A stretch of DNA of 10,707 nucleotides from Cyanobacteriota bacterium (lineage in GTDB: Bacteria; Cyanobacteriota; Cyanobacteriia; Phormidesmidales; Phormidesmidaceae): assembly GCA_027619675.1 (NCBI GenBank), contig JAQCHG010000019.1:1-10707 (forward strand), in the 5' to 3' direction. Numbering within the stretch: position 1 is the stretch's first letter; each line of letters starts with the position of its first letter. The notes under the pieces were generated by a model. It saw nothing but the letters and a program-made list of their open reading frames with translations, did no database searches and was not told the DNA's origin. Shown here in pieces: positions 1 to 5,756 of the stretch. The translations under genes and the position numbers were made by a program.

Positions 1-293
1 CGCCGAATACACCACTTGATGCAATCCTCAACGGCGAAGCGGGACCAGCCCCGCACAGGGCTGCCGCTTTCCTGTCTCCGGTTAGCCCTGGCATGAGCCT
101 GATACGCTGCTTAGAATTTGAGGTCCAGCCCCATCGCGGTTGTCTTAAAAAGGGTTTCCCTAACCATTCCAGCCTCAAGCATCCGTTTCAACGGACTGCT
201 GCTGTGGGCCTGGGAATGGATGCCGATTGGGGGACAAGACTCATTTGTGTATGAGCCGTAGCCTAACGGGGGCCTACCCGGCCAACTTATCAG
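1..293. other. Left-edge stretch without a supported gene
   Basis: No convincing gene is visible here. Frame 3 of the plus strand is open from the window edge to a stop at 252-254, but its translation looks like nothing I know and has no clear gene-like character, so I do not call it. A short frame ending in a stop at 17-19 could be the tail of a gene entering from the left. At 37-69 there is a two-part hairpin, AAGCGG (37-42) with CCGCTT (64-69), enclosing AGCCC (47-51) with GGGCT (58-62). It could end such an upstream gene, but only three T residues follow it. A small inverted repeat CTCAT/ATGAG lies at 240-255, downstream of the pentapeptide gene stop. Confidence 0.4.
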
Positions 294-851
294 CTAGACC
301 GCGATTTGGGGATTGCGCTCTTGGCAGCGGCCATGGAGCAGCGTATCGGTGACATCGGTTTGCTTGAGGTGGGCTCCGGTTAACTGGCAATCGGTCAAAT
401 CCGCGTTTCGCAAGTTGGCCCCCGTGAGGTCAGCATGGCGCAGGTCGGCTCCCCGCAGGTTGCAATCGCTGAGATTGGCGTAGCACAACTGACTGTGCTT
501 CAGGGTGGCCCCTTGCAGGTTAGCGCCCTGCAAGTTCACCAACCGCAAATCCGCCTGCACCCATTGACTCCGCACCAACGAAGCCTTGACCAGGGAGGCC
601 CGAATCAAAATAGCTTTATCTAAACAGGCTCCATCCAAGTTGCTATGGGCCAAATTCACCCGCCACAGCATCGCCCCTGTGAAATCTGACCGTTGCAGCA
701 AACTATGGCTCAAGTTAGCCCCTGTGAAATCTACCTGGGTCAAGCGCACATCACTGAGGCCAATGCCGGGCATCCAAGCTTCGCGGAAATCCACATGGCC
801 AAAGTCCCGTCTGCCGGCGGCATAGCTCTTGAGAAGTTGGACGATTTCCAT
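294..851 (-). CDS. Pentapeptide-repeat protein
   Basis: This is a 185-residue protein, most of it tandem A(D/N)Lxx-type pentapeptides from about residue 16 to 172 (for example DFTGANL, NLQGANLQGA, NLRGADLRHADLTGANL). Such repeats fold as a right-handed quadrilateral beta helix and usually mediate protein-protein contacts. The family is strongly expanded in cyanobacteria, and most members have no known partner. There is no signal peptide or membrane segment, so a soluble protein is likely. I chose the ATG at 849-851 because an AGGA element lies about 10 bases upstream and the N-terminus LLKSYAAGRRDF is the usual lead-in to this repeat. A start 32 codons further upstream would only add a low-quality extension. 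It is divergent from the TM2 gene. No function can be assigned beyond the fold. Confidence 0.9.
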   Translation of the reverse strand: MEIVQLLKSYAAGRRDFGHVDFREAWMPGIGLSDVRLTQVDFTGANLSHSLLQRSDFTGAMLWRVNLAHSNLDGACLDKAILIRASLVKASLVRSQWVQADLRLVNLQGANLQGATLKHSQLCYANLSDCNLRGADLRHADLTGANLRNADLTDCQLTGAHLKQTDVTDTLLHGRCQERNPQIAV

Positions 852-947
852 GCTGACAATCCTGAATAAATACCGGGGCGATCGCGGAGCAGGATCAAAA
901 CAGGATCCATTGGGGCAAAAACTCAACGCACCTGCGCGATCGTTCAA

Positions 948-1124
948 TTGTTAAGCAATGTAACAACCTTTCAGATTGTCGGCAAGGTTTTCACCGCAAA
1001 ATCCGCTGTCTGGGGGAGGATAGCCGCCCTGTCCGGGGGGAAAGCCCCGCTGTGAAGCTGAAAATCCCTGCCTATAATTGAAGCGATATCCTCCTTATTC
1101 CTGTTGCACATCAGGAGATTCACC
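948..1124. promoter_or_regulatory. Divergent intergenic region with TM2-gene promoter and RBS
   Basis: A perfect -10 box TATAAT lies at 1073-1078 on the plus strand. No good -35 box is seen at the usual distance (TGTGAA at 1051-1056 is the nearest). It would give a leader of about 40 bases. The leader carries AGGAG at 1113-1117, seven bases before the ATG at 1125. A TTGTTA...TAACAA inverted repeat (around 949-967) and an AACCTT...AAGGTT repeat (around 965-989) lie nearer the pentapeptide gene. They may be operators or chance. Confidence 0.5.
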
Positions 1125-1619
1125 ATGGCGGCATCCTCAGAGCACAAGCGAGTTGTTACCTCCTACCTCCTCTGGGTAGCTGGATTTGTGGGGATTGCCG
1201 GACTGCACCGCCTCTACAACGGCAAGATCTTCACGGGGCTGCTGTGGTTTTTCACTGGGGGGCTGCTGGGTGTAGGCCAGTTCATCGATGTGTTCTTTGT
1301 GCCGGGGATGGCTGAGCACCATCAACTCAAGCTCTGGGCTAAGTATGGTGGCCATAATCCCTACGATGGCAATGCTCGCCCCGCTGTGACGGCAACCATC
1401 CCCACCCTCAGTGATGAGGAAAAAATGGTGAAGCTGCTCAAGGCCGCCACCAAGTACGAAGGCCAGCTTTCCGTCACTAAGGCAGTGATGGAAACGGGTC
1501 TAAGCTTTGAGGAAACGGAAGGCCTGCTCAAGGACATGGTGAAGAAGGGCTACGTGGGGGTCACCAACCATCCCAGCACTGGAGTAGTGATGTACCACTT
1601 TGATGAGTTAGTGGTTTAA
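1125..1619 (+). CDS. TM2-domain membrane protein with C-terminal winged-helix-like domain
   Basis: This is a 164-residue protein. Two hydrophobic segments, about residues 12-27 and 37-58, flank the loop GLHRLYNGK (26-34), which matches the TM2 family signature (a G-x-H-R-F/L-Y-x-G-K type turn). A linker rich in Gly, Pro and Asn (75-94) follows. The soluble tail (about 96-164) is helical and then beta-like: LSDEEKMVKLLKAA, then SVTKAVMETGLSFEETEGLL, then a putative wing near 143-160. This resembles a small winged-helix fold. The family is known as membrane-embedded with unknown function. A role in sensing or protein contact at the membrane is my inference. The ATG at 1125 is preferred over an upstream TTG (1104) because AGGAG lies seven bases before it. 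The gene converges on the FecB-like gene. Confidence 0.85.
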   Translation: MAASSEHKRVVTSYLLWVAGFVGIAGLHRLYNGKIFTGLLWFFTGGLLGVGQFIDVFFVPGMAEHHQLKLWAKYGGHNPYDGNARPAVTATIPTLSDEEKMVKLLKAATKYEGQLSVTKAVMETGLSFEETEGLLKDMVKKGYVGVTNHPSTGVVMYHFDELVV

Positions 1620-1677
1620 CCCGCTCCGCAGGGAACAACTGCCTACGGATGCGTGGGCGATCCGGGCCTAGCGGGTT
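1618..1677. repeat. Long-loop inverted repeat after the TM2 gene
   Basis: AACCCGCT (1618-1625, overlapping the TAA stop) is the exact reverse complement of AGCGGGTT (1670-1677). The arms are 44 bases apart and no T-run follows either arm. It lies between convergent genes, so it may help to end transcription or stabilise a 3' end. The long loop makes this weak. Confidence 0.3.
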
Positions 1678-1715
1678 GCTTGGCCGACAAAATCCAGGCT
1701 GTTTTGGCACTGCCC

Positions 1716-2594
1716 CTATCCGCCTGGTGAGTCCTGTAGGGCATGGGGATAAACCAGGGGTAAAAGCTGTCGCAACATCAAGCGCATCAGACGAGTGCCG
1801 TTACCCCAATGCCAGAACTGATCTACTTCAAAGACCCGTTGGGTTTTGATCGCCTTGAGCGATCGCCAGTATCGATGGTGGTGTAGACGACGGGATAAGG
1901 CATCCCCATAGGACTGTACAAAAATCACATCTGGGTTAACCGCCGCAATTTGGGCTAGGGAGAGATAAACCAGGCCAGATTCACCACGATGGGGATGGGG
2001 TTTAACCCAGGGAAAGTGGGTGAATTGTTGGATGACACTGCCCAGGGTGCCCGTGATGGCTTCCACTGCATAACGATCGCTATAAATACTCAGGGATGTT
2101 CCCCCCATCATCAACACCGTCTGCATCGGTTCTTGCCGTAGGCGGCAGCGATAGTCGGTGAGTTCCTGCTCTAGACGGGCGATCGCCGCCTCTGCCTCCG
2201 TTATCCGCTGGGTCAGGCAAGCAATATCCAGCAACCGTAGAATTGCTTCCTCATAGCCGCTTCCCCCCATGAGATAGGTGGGAGCAATGTCTGCCAACCA
2301 CCCCCGATAAAACCGATGGGGAAACTGCCATCCTAAAATCAAGTCGGGCTGTAGCTGTCGAATTTTGCGAAAGTTTGGCAGCATCCAAGACCCTAGGGCA
2401 GGCCACGATTCGGCTCTTGTGCCATAGAGATCGGGATGGGTGGCGATCGCAGAAGCCACGACACCAATCGGCTCCAAGCCCAACTCTGCCAGCGCGTCTA
2501 GCCCCGAAGCACTTAAGCAGACAATGCGTTGGGCAGGACGCTTCAGATGGATCACCGCAACCGTGCTATCCGCAACCAGATAAGAGCCAGTCAT
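1716..2594 (-). CDS. FecB/BtuF-type binding-fold protein lacking a signal peptide
   Basis: This is a 292-residue protein with the layout of class III substrate-binding proteins of iron-siderophore, haem or cobalamin ABC importers. The N-lobe opens with AQRIVCLSASGLDALAELGL and continues to LQPDLILG. A long linking helix spans about 115-155. The C-lobe runs from VLMMGG to VNPDVIFVQSYG and ends with a WGNG-containing segment. Family members normally work in the periplasm behind a signal or lipoprotein peptide, but this one starts directly with the mature fold and has no hydrophobic N-terminus. An in-frame TAG lies four codons upstream (2604-2606), so no longer start exists. The ribosome binding site is weak, and the gene starts 5 bp after the preceding gene, suggesting translational coupling. 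No permease or ATPase gene is adjacent. The ligand cannot be told from the sequence. A cytoplasmic role or a degenerate transporter component are both possible. Confidence 0.8.
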   Translation of the reverse strand: MTGSYLVADSTVAVIHLKRPAQRIVCLSASGLDALAELGLEPIGVVASAIATHPDLYGTRAESWPALGSWMLPNFRKIRQLQPDLILGWQFPHRFYRGWLADIAPTYLMGGSGYEEAILRLLDIACLTQRITEAEAAIARLEQELTDYRCRLRQEPMQTVLMMGGTSLSIYSDRYAVEAITGTLGSVIQQFTHFPWVKPHPHRGESGLVYLSLAQIAAVNPDVIFVQSYGDALSRRLHHHRYWRSLKAIKTQRVFEVDQFWHWGNGTRLMRLMLRQLLPLVYPHALQDSPGG

Positions 2595-2599
2595 GGGTG

Positions 2600-3085
2600 T
2601 TAACTATGCCCTGAGAAGGTTTTGACCTGATTGGGAGATTCAAACAGGTGAAAGATTTGGCTCACCATTTGCTGGAAGCGGATTTGATAGTCCTGATCGG
2701 GGGGACAACTCCCCGAAAACTGGCCATCGACGGTGGAAAACATCCACTGCGGATCGGCGTGATCATAGCCATTGGCTTGCACATGGGTGAGACAGCAGCC
2801 CGGTTGCAGCAGCCCCTCAGAAAAACGAACTTGCAGCAAGACACAGCGGCAAGCCATACCCCCATGGCGCTTTGGGAAGTAGAAACTCAAATCAATGGAG
2901 TGGGGATCCAGTTGGCGCTGGGTGGCGGTGTCCGTGAGCCAGGGCTTTAAATCCACCCGGACATCGGCAAAGGTCGCCCGAATCAGCACCGCTAGGTGGG
3001 CAATTTTGCTCGTCAGGGCCACGGTGACCGCATGGTTGGTTGCATTCATAAGGATCCACACATCCTCAATACTATCTGGATTCAT
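2600..3085 (-). CDS. Unrecognised 161-residue protein upstream of the FecB-like gene
   Basis: I do not recognise this family. The protein is soluble, mixed alpha/beta in appearance, and has no signal peptide or membrane segment. Visible features are a basic/hydrophobic stretch RATFADVRVDLKPWL, a Cys-containing strand GMACRCVLLQVRF, a further Cys pair (CC) in the middle and an aromatic helical C-terminus (RFQQMVSQIFHLFES). The ORF lies opposite a less convincing reading frame on the plus strand. Its position 5 bp before the binding-protein gene and directly behind a promoter supports it as real. The start is unsure. ATG at 3083-3085 is given, but the likely promoter (3088-3116) would place the transcript start near 3081, which would favour the internal ATG at 3047-3049 (residue 13 of this call). 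TTG at 3091 is a third option. Confidence 0.65.
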   Translation of the reverse strand: MNPDSIEDVWILMNATNHAVTVALTSKIAHLAVLIRATFADVRVDLKPWLTDTATQRQLDPHSIDLSFYFPKRHGGMACRCVLLQVRFSEGLLQPGCCLTHVQANGYDHADPQWMFSTVDGQFSGSCPPDQDYQIRFQQMVSQIFHLFESPNQVKTFSGHS

Positions 3086-3102
3086 TCTCAATAAGACTGA
3101 CC
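3079..3102. promoter_or_regulatory. Fur-like operator candidate, copy A
   Basis: The plus strand reads ATTCTCAATAAGAC (3084-3097). Read on the minus strand, TGAGAATGAATCCAG matches the 7-1-7 Fur-type pattern TGAGAATnATTCTCA at 10 of 14 positions, with one perfect half-site. It overlaps the -10 box of the leftward promoter. Confidence 0.35.
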
Positions 3103-3116
3103 TAAAATCCTGTCAA
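3088..3116 (-). promoter_or_regulatory. Promoter of the unknown protein/FecB-like unit
   Basis: On the minus strand, a consensus -35 TTGACA (3116-3111) is followed after 17 bases by TATTGA (3093-3088), a weak -10. The predicted start falls near 3081, inside the longest version of the gene. A copy of the TCTCAATAA motif overlaps the -10 element, as expected for a repressor site. Confidence 0.45.
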
Positions 3117-3184
3117 TCACGATTCAACTTTCTGGCTCCTGAAGACAATGCTATCCCAGCAGCTACAACCGTTTAGCCACAGAG

Positions 3185-3243
3185 ATTCCTGGTTGCCGGG
3201 CCATAGTCCAAGGCTATGGCAAACCCACAAAAGCCCCAGGAAT
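3185..3243. repeat. Nested inverted repeat between divergent promoters
   Basis: The outer arms ATTCCTGG (3185-3192) and CCAGGAAT (3236-3243) are perfect complements. Inside them, GCCATAG (3200-3206) pairs perfectly with CTATGGC (3214-3220) around a 7-base loop. The element sits upstream of both divergent promoters, so neither mapped transcript would carry it. It may act as DNA (operator or cruciform) or belong to an unseen transcript. Confidence 0.5.
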
Positions 3244-3261
3244 GCCAAGTTTCATCTCCAT

Positions 3262-3290
3262 TTGACAAGATTCACTATTGACATTATATC
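3262..3290 (+). promoter_or_regulatory. Aldolase promoter
   Basis: A consensus -35 TTGACA (3262-3267) is followed, after a 17-base spacer, by TATATC (3285-3290) as the -10. A second TTGACA lies at 3278-3283 within the spacer. A start near 3297 gives a leader of roughly 36 bases ending in a strong ribosome binding site. Confidence 0.65.
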
Positions 3291-3302
3291 TCAATAAGAC
3301 CA
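3279..3302. promoter_or_regulatory. Fur-like operator candidate, copy B
   Basis: TGACATTATATCTCA (3279-3293) fits the Fur-type pattern TGAGAATnATTCTCA at 10 of 14 positions and continues into TCTCAATAAGAC (3289-3300), a 12-base identity with copy A. It overlaps the aldolase -10 box, a position where binding would block transcription. Confidence 0.35.
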
Positions 3303-3321
3303 AGATACAACAACCACGATT

Positions 3322-3327
3322 AGGAGG
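3322..3327 (+). promoter_or_regulatory. Strong ribosome binding site of the aldolase gene
   Basis: AGGAGG lies five bases before the ATG at 3333. It is the best Shine-Dalgarno match in the window and fixes the start. Confidence 0.85.
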
Positions 3328-3332
3328 TTGAT

Positions 3333-4373
3333 ATGGGCTTACACGATCGAGAATTACGGGCCACTGCCCAGGCGATGGTGGCTCGGGGTAAGGGCATTTT
3401 GGCCATGGATGAGAGCAATGGCACCTGTAATCGGCGATTTCAGGCGCTAGGTATTCCGAGTACGTTGGCGGCTCGTCAGGCCTATCGGGAACTGATTTTG
3501 ACCACCCCAGGGTTGTCAACCTACGTCAGTGGCCCCATTCTGTATGACGAGACAATCCGCCAAACCACCCAGGCGGGGCTGCCTTTTTTGCAAGTCATTG
3601 CCGATGCCGGCATGATTCCGGGTATCAAAATTGATGCCGGGGCCAAGGATCTGGCGGGCCACCCAGGGGAAAAGGTGACTGAGGGTTTGGATGGCCTGCG
3701 CGATCGCATTGCGGAGTACTACCAAATGGGGGCACGCTTCGCCAAATGGCGGGCTGTGATCACCATCGGTAACGGTATCCCCAGCGCCGCCTGCATTGAG
3801 GCCAACGCCCACGCCCTAGCCCGGTACGCCGCCCTCTGCCAAGAAGGGGGCTTGGTCCCCATTGTGGAACCGGAAGTGTTGATAGAGGGCGACCATACCC
3901 TAGCCCAATGCTGGCAGGTGACCGATGCCACCCTGCACGAAGTCTTCTATCAACTTCATCGGCAGCGGGTCGCCTACGATCAGATGATTCTGAAACCCAG
4001 TATGGTGATTCCGGGTAAAGACTGCCCCCAACAAGTCAGCGTTGAAGCGGTAGCCGAAGCCACCATTCGCTGCCTGTTAAAGAACGTGCCAGCCACGGTG
4101 GCGGGTATTGCGTTCCTCTCGGGGGGGCAGTCGGTGGAGCGGTCTGCCGCCCATCTCAACGCCATGAACATCCTGTTTGGCGACCAGTGTCCTTGGCCCG
4201 TGACCTTTTCCTACGCTCGGGCCATTCAGCAACCCGCCCTTGAGCATTGGGCCGCTAATCCCACGGACGTTGCTGCCGCTCAACAGCAGATCCTAAAGCG
4301 CGCCCGGTGCAACAGTGCAGCCAGCCTGGGTGAATATTCCCATGAGATGGAAAGGGAGGTGGCATTGGTTTAA
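3333..4373 (+). CDS. fda: Class I (Schiff-base) fructose-bisphosphate aldolase
   Basis: This enzyme reversibly cleaves fructose 1,6-bisphosphate to dihydroxyacetone phosphate and glyceraldehyde 3-phosphate, in glycolysis, gluconeogenesis and the Calvin cycle. In the cycle it can also form sedoheptulose bisphosphate. The protein is 346 residues long, close to class I enzymes. The motifs match the rabbit muscle enzyme: GKGILAMDES (Asp26), ARFAKWR (Lys138), IVEPE (Glu179, Glu181), ILKPSMV with the Schiff-base Lys221, FLSGGQS (261-267) and FSYARAIQ (Arg296 for phosphate binding). Class I enzymes need no metal, unlike the class II enzyme found alongside them in many cyanobacteria. The gene is a single-gene unit with its own promoter, strong ribosome binding site and terminator, and it may be repressed through the operator-like site in its promoter. 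The fold assignment is secure. The symbol fbaB is also used for such genes. Confidence 0.96.
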   Translation: MGLHDRELRATAQAMVARGKGILAMDESNGTCNRRFQALGIPSTLAARQAYRELILTTPGLSTYVSGPILYDETIRQTTQAGLPFLQVIADAGMIPGIKIDAGAKDLAGHPGEKVTEGLDGLRDRIAEYYQMGARFAKWRAVITIGNGIPSAACIEANAHALARYAALCQEGGLVPIVEPEVLIEGDHTLAQCWQVTDATLHEVFYQLHRQRVAYDQMILKPSMVIPGKDCPQQVSVEAVAEATIRCLLKNVPATVAGIAFLSGGQSVERSAAHLNAMNILFGDQCPWPVTFSYARAIQQPALEHWAANPTDVAAAQQQILKRARCNSAASLGEYSHEMEREVALV

Positions 4374-4419
4374 CTGGATCCGCTCCTCCGAAAACAGCAG
4401 TGTTCCTTTCAGTACCGTT

Positions 4420-4457
4420 CTCCCCTGGTTCCTTTGTAGGCTCCAGGGGAGTTTTTT
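4420..4457 (+). terminator. Intrinsic terminator of the aldolase gene
   Basis: A perfect 9-bp stem, CTCCCCTGG (4420-4428) with CCAGGGGAG (4443-4451), and a 14-base loop are followed directly by six T residues (4452-4457). It lies 47 bp after the aldolase stop. Confidence 0.9.
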
Positions 4458-4600
4458 CGTCCATAACGCGATCTCCCCAAGACCGCACATATCGGAATTG
4501 CCTCCCTCCAATGATGCCGAACTGAGGCTAGGGGTCAGAGGCATTGCCCGTTTCCCGCATTTTCTTAACGCGAATAGATCGCATTAGTGTGGGAATGGGG

Positions 4601-4633
4601 TATAGTGGACAAGATTATTGAGAAAGATAGCCA
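4601..4633. promoter_or_regulatory. Fur-like operator candidate, copy C, after a possible -10
   Basis: TTATTGAGAAAGATAG (4615-4630) holds the motif core on the minus strand. TGAGAAAGATAGCCA matches the Fur-type pattern at 10 of 14 positions. It begins within 10 bases downstream of TATAGT (4601-4606), an arrangement like copy B at the aldolase promoter. Confidence 0.3.
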
Positions 4634-4718
4634 ATAGTGAGGCCCGATGCTCAGGACAGCTTACACCAAGCCGTTTACGGAAAAAGGCTTTCCGATATTC
4701 AACATCCTTTTCAGCCTT

Positions 4719-4737
4719 CCTTATTGAGAAAAATTCC
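4719..4737. promoter_or_regulatory. Fur-like operator candidate, copy D
   Basis: CCTTATTGAGAAAAATTCC (4719-4737) contains TGAGAAAAATTCCTC, which matches the Fur-type pattern at 10 of 14 positions. No promoter is recognised beside it. Confidence 0.3.
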
Positions 4738-4811
4738 TCTCTGCTTGCCTTTGGCTGGGCTTGACAGCATAGGGGCGCAAAACTTTCACCAGATACAGAA
4801 GATGTAGTCCC

Positions 4812-4841
4812 AGATCAGGGCACTGATCTCAAGCCTTTTTT
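4812..4841 (+). terminator. Possible terminator hairpin upstream of the methyltransferase
   Basis: AGATCAG and CTGATCT form a perfect 7-bp stem on a GGCA loop, with TTTTTT starting seven bases after the stem (4836). The stem is AT-rich and the T-run is displaced. It could end a small transcript starting further left, or attenuate the methyltransferase gene. Confidence 0.35.
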
Positions 4842-4925
4842 GAGTAGCTTTTAACACAGTACTGGGACAATTCTTCCATCCCTAAAAGGTCAATTTTTCG
4901 ACTTATTCTTAAGGAGAAATCAGCC

Positions 4926-5753
4926 ATGGGTTCTACGTTGTCGGGCGTGCCCATTACCTTAATGCTCACAACCCGCGCCAGGGTTGATGAACATCACCGC
5001 CCGGATGGGATTTTGCCCGATCCGATCGGGGCTGACTGGTGGCGATCGCTGCCCTGGGACAGCGCCCTGGATGGGCTTTACAATCCCTTTTCTCAACTCT
5101 GTTGGGCCGTTAGAGCCCGTCTGATTGATGACATGGTGCAGCAACATTTAGCCGCCCATCCCCAGGCGGTGGTGGTGGAGTTGGGGTCGGGGCTGTCAAC
5201 CCGCTATTACCGAGTGGGGCAGTCGAGCCAGGGCTGGCTAGAGCTAGACTTGCCGGAGGTGATTGCCCTGCGCCGCCAATTTGACCGAGAAAGCGATCAC
5301 CATCGCTTTTTACCCGCCTCTGCCCTAGGGTTGAATTGGTTAGACGAAGTGCCTGACTGCCCCCCCAAAAGCCTACTGGTTGTGGCGGAGGGGTTACTCA
5401 TGTACTTTGAGCCTCATCAGGTACAAAGCCTGATCACTGCCTTAAAGCAGCGCTTTTTGGGGGCCACCTTGGTATTTGATGCGGTGGGTGGTGTAACCCG
5501 AGGTAAAACGGCTAGGCAACTCTCCGCCTTGGATGCGCCCCTAAAATGGTTTATCCGCAATGAACATGATTTGCCCAAGTTAGGACTGTCTGTGGTGGAG
5601 GTGAGATCGCTGCTGCAAGAAATGTACCGTTATCGCGATCGCCTCGGCGCGTTTCGCTGGGTGCCTTGGCTGGGGCAATTGCCGCCAATGCGGAATGCAG
5701 CACTCTTGATCAAAACGCGCCTACAGTCTACAGCTTCCCCCCTTGAATTTTGA
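4926..5753 (+). CDS. Class I SAM-dependent methyltransferase, LCM/PPM1-like family
   Basis: This 275-residue protein resembles the leucine carboxyl methyltransferase (PPM1/LCMT, PF04072-type) family, whose bacterial members methylate carboxyl or hydroxyl groups of mostly unknown small molecules. An N-terminal ARVDEHHRPDGILPDP (18-33) matches the family's conserved entry. Motif I for S-adenosylmethionine is VVELGSGLSTR (83-93), followed by the acidic LELDLPEV (105-112) and AEGLLMYF (154-161), with a closing strand AALLIKTRL near the C-terminus. It is cytoplasmic, with no signal peptide. The ATG at 4926 has AAGGAG nine bases upstream. It is followed after 3 bp by a small unknown gene, so the two are probably co-transcribed. 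The true substrate cannot be read from the sequence, and protein phosphatase methylation (the eukaryotic role) should not be assumed. Confidence 0.88.
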   Translation: MGSTLSGVPITLMLTTRARVDEHHRPDGILPDPIGADWWRSLPWDSALDGLYNPFSQLCWAVRARLIDDMVQQHLAAHPQAVVVELGSGLSTRYYRVGQSSQGWLELDLPEVIALRRQFDRESDHHRFLPASALGLNWLDEVPDCPPKSLLVVAEGLLMYFEPHQVQSLITALKQRFLGATLVFDAVGGVTRGKTARQLSALDAPLKWFIRNEHDLPKLGLSVVEVRSLLQEMYRYRDRLGAFRWVPWLGQLPPMRNAALLIKTRLQSTASPLEF

Positions 5754-5756
5754 CCT

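Larger units (their letters stand above)
4458..4925. other. Gene-free, hairpin-rich stretch before the methyltransferase
   Basis: No credible ORF lies in these 468 bases. A possible -10 TATAGT (4601-4606) has no good -35. Two copies of the TCTCAATAA motif lie here on the minus strand. Hairpins are CGGAAA/TTTCCG (4678-4683 and 4689-4694, 5-base loop), AGATCAG/CTGATCT (4812-4818 and 4823-4829, 4-base loop) followed after six bases by TTTTTT (4836-4841), and an outer GTCCCAG/CTGGGAC pair (4807-4813 and 4862-4868). This may be a small RNA with its own terminator, or a structured leader of the methyltransferase gene. It ends with AAGGAG (4911-4916), nine bases before the ATG. Confidence 0.5.

Noticed and set aside
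3..254. Edge-open reading frame of 83 codons in frame 3
   Set aside because: Its translation shows no recognisable motif or clear domain and no start is in view; GC-rich intergenic DNA often gives such openings.
435..825. Plus-strand frames opposite the pentapeptide gene
   Set aside because: The repeated codons of the pentapeptide gene create periodic open frames on the other strand; the translations only mirror the repeat.
4761..4797. TTGACA (4761-4766) as a methyltransferase -35 box
   Set aside because: No TATAAT-like sequence lies at 16-18 bases downstream, so I do not call a promoter.
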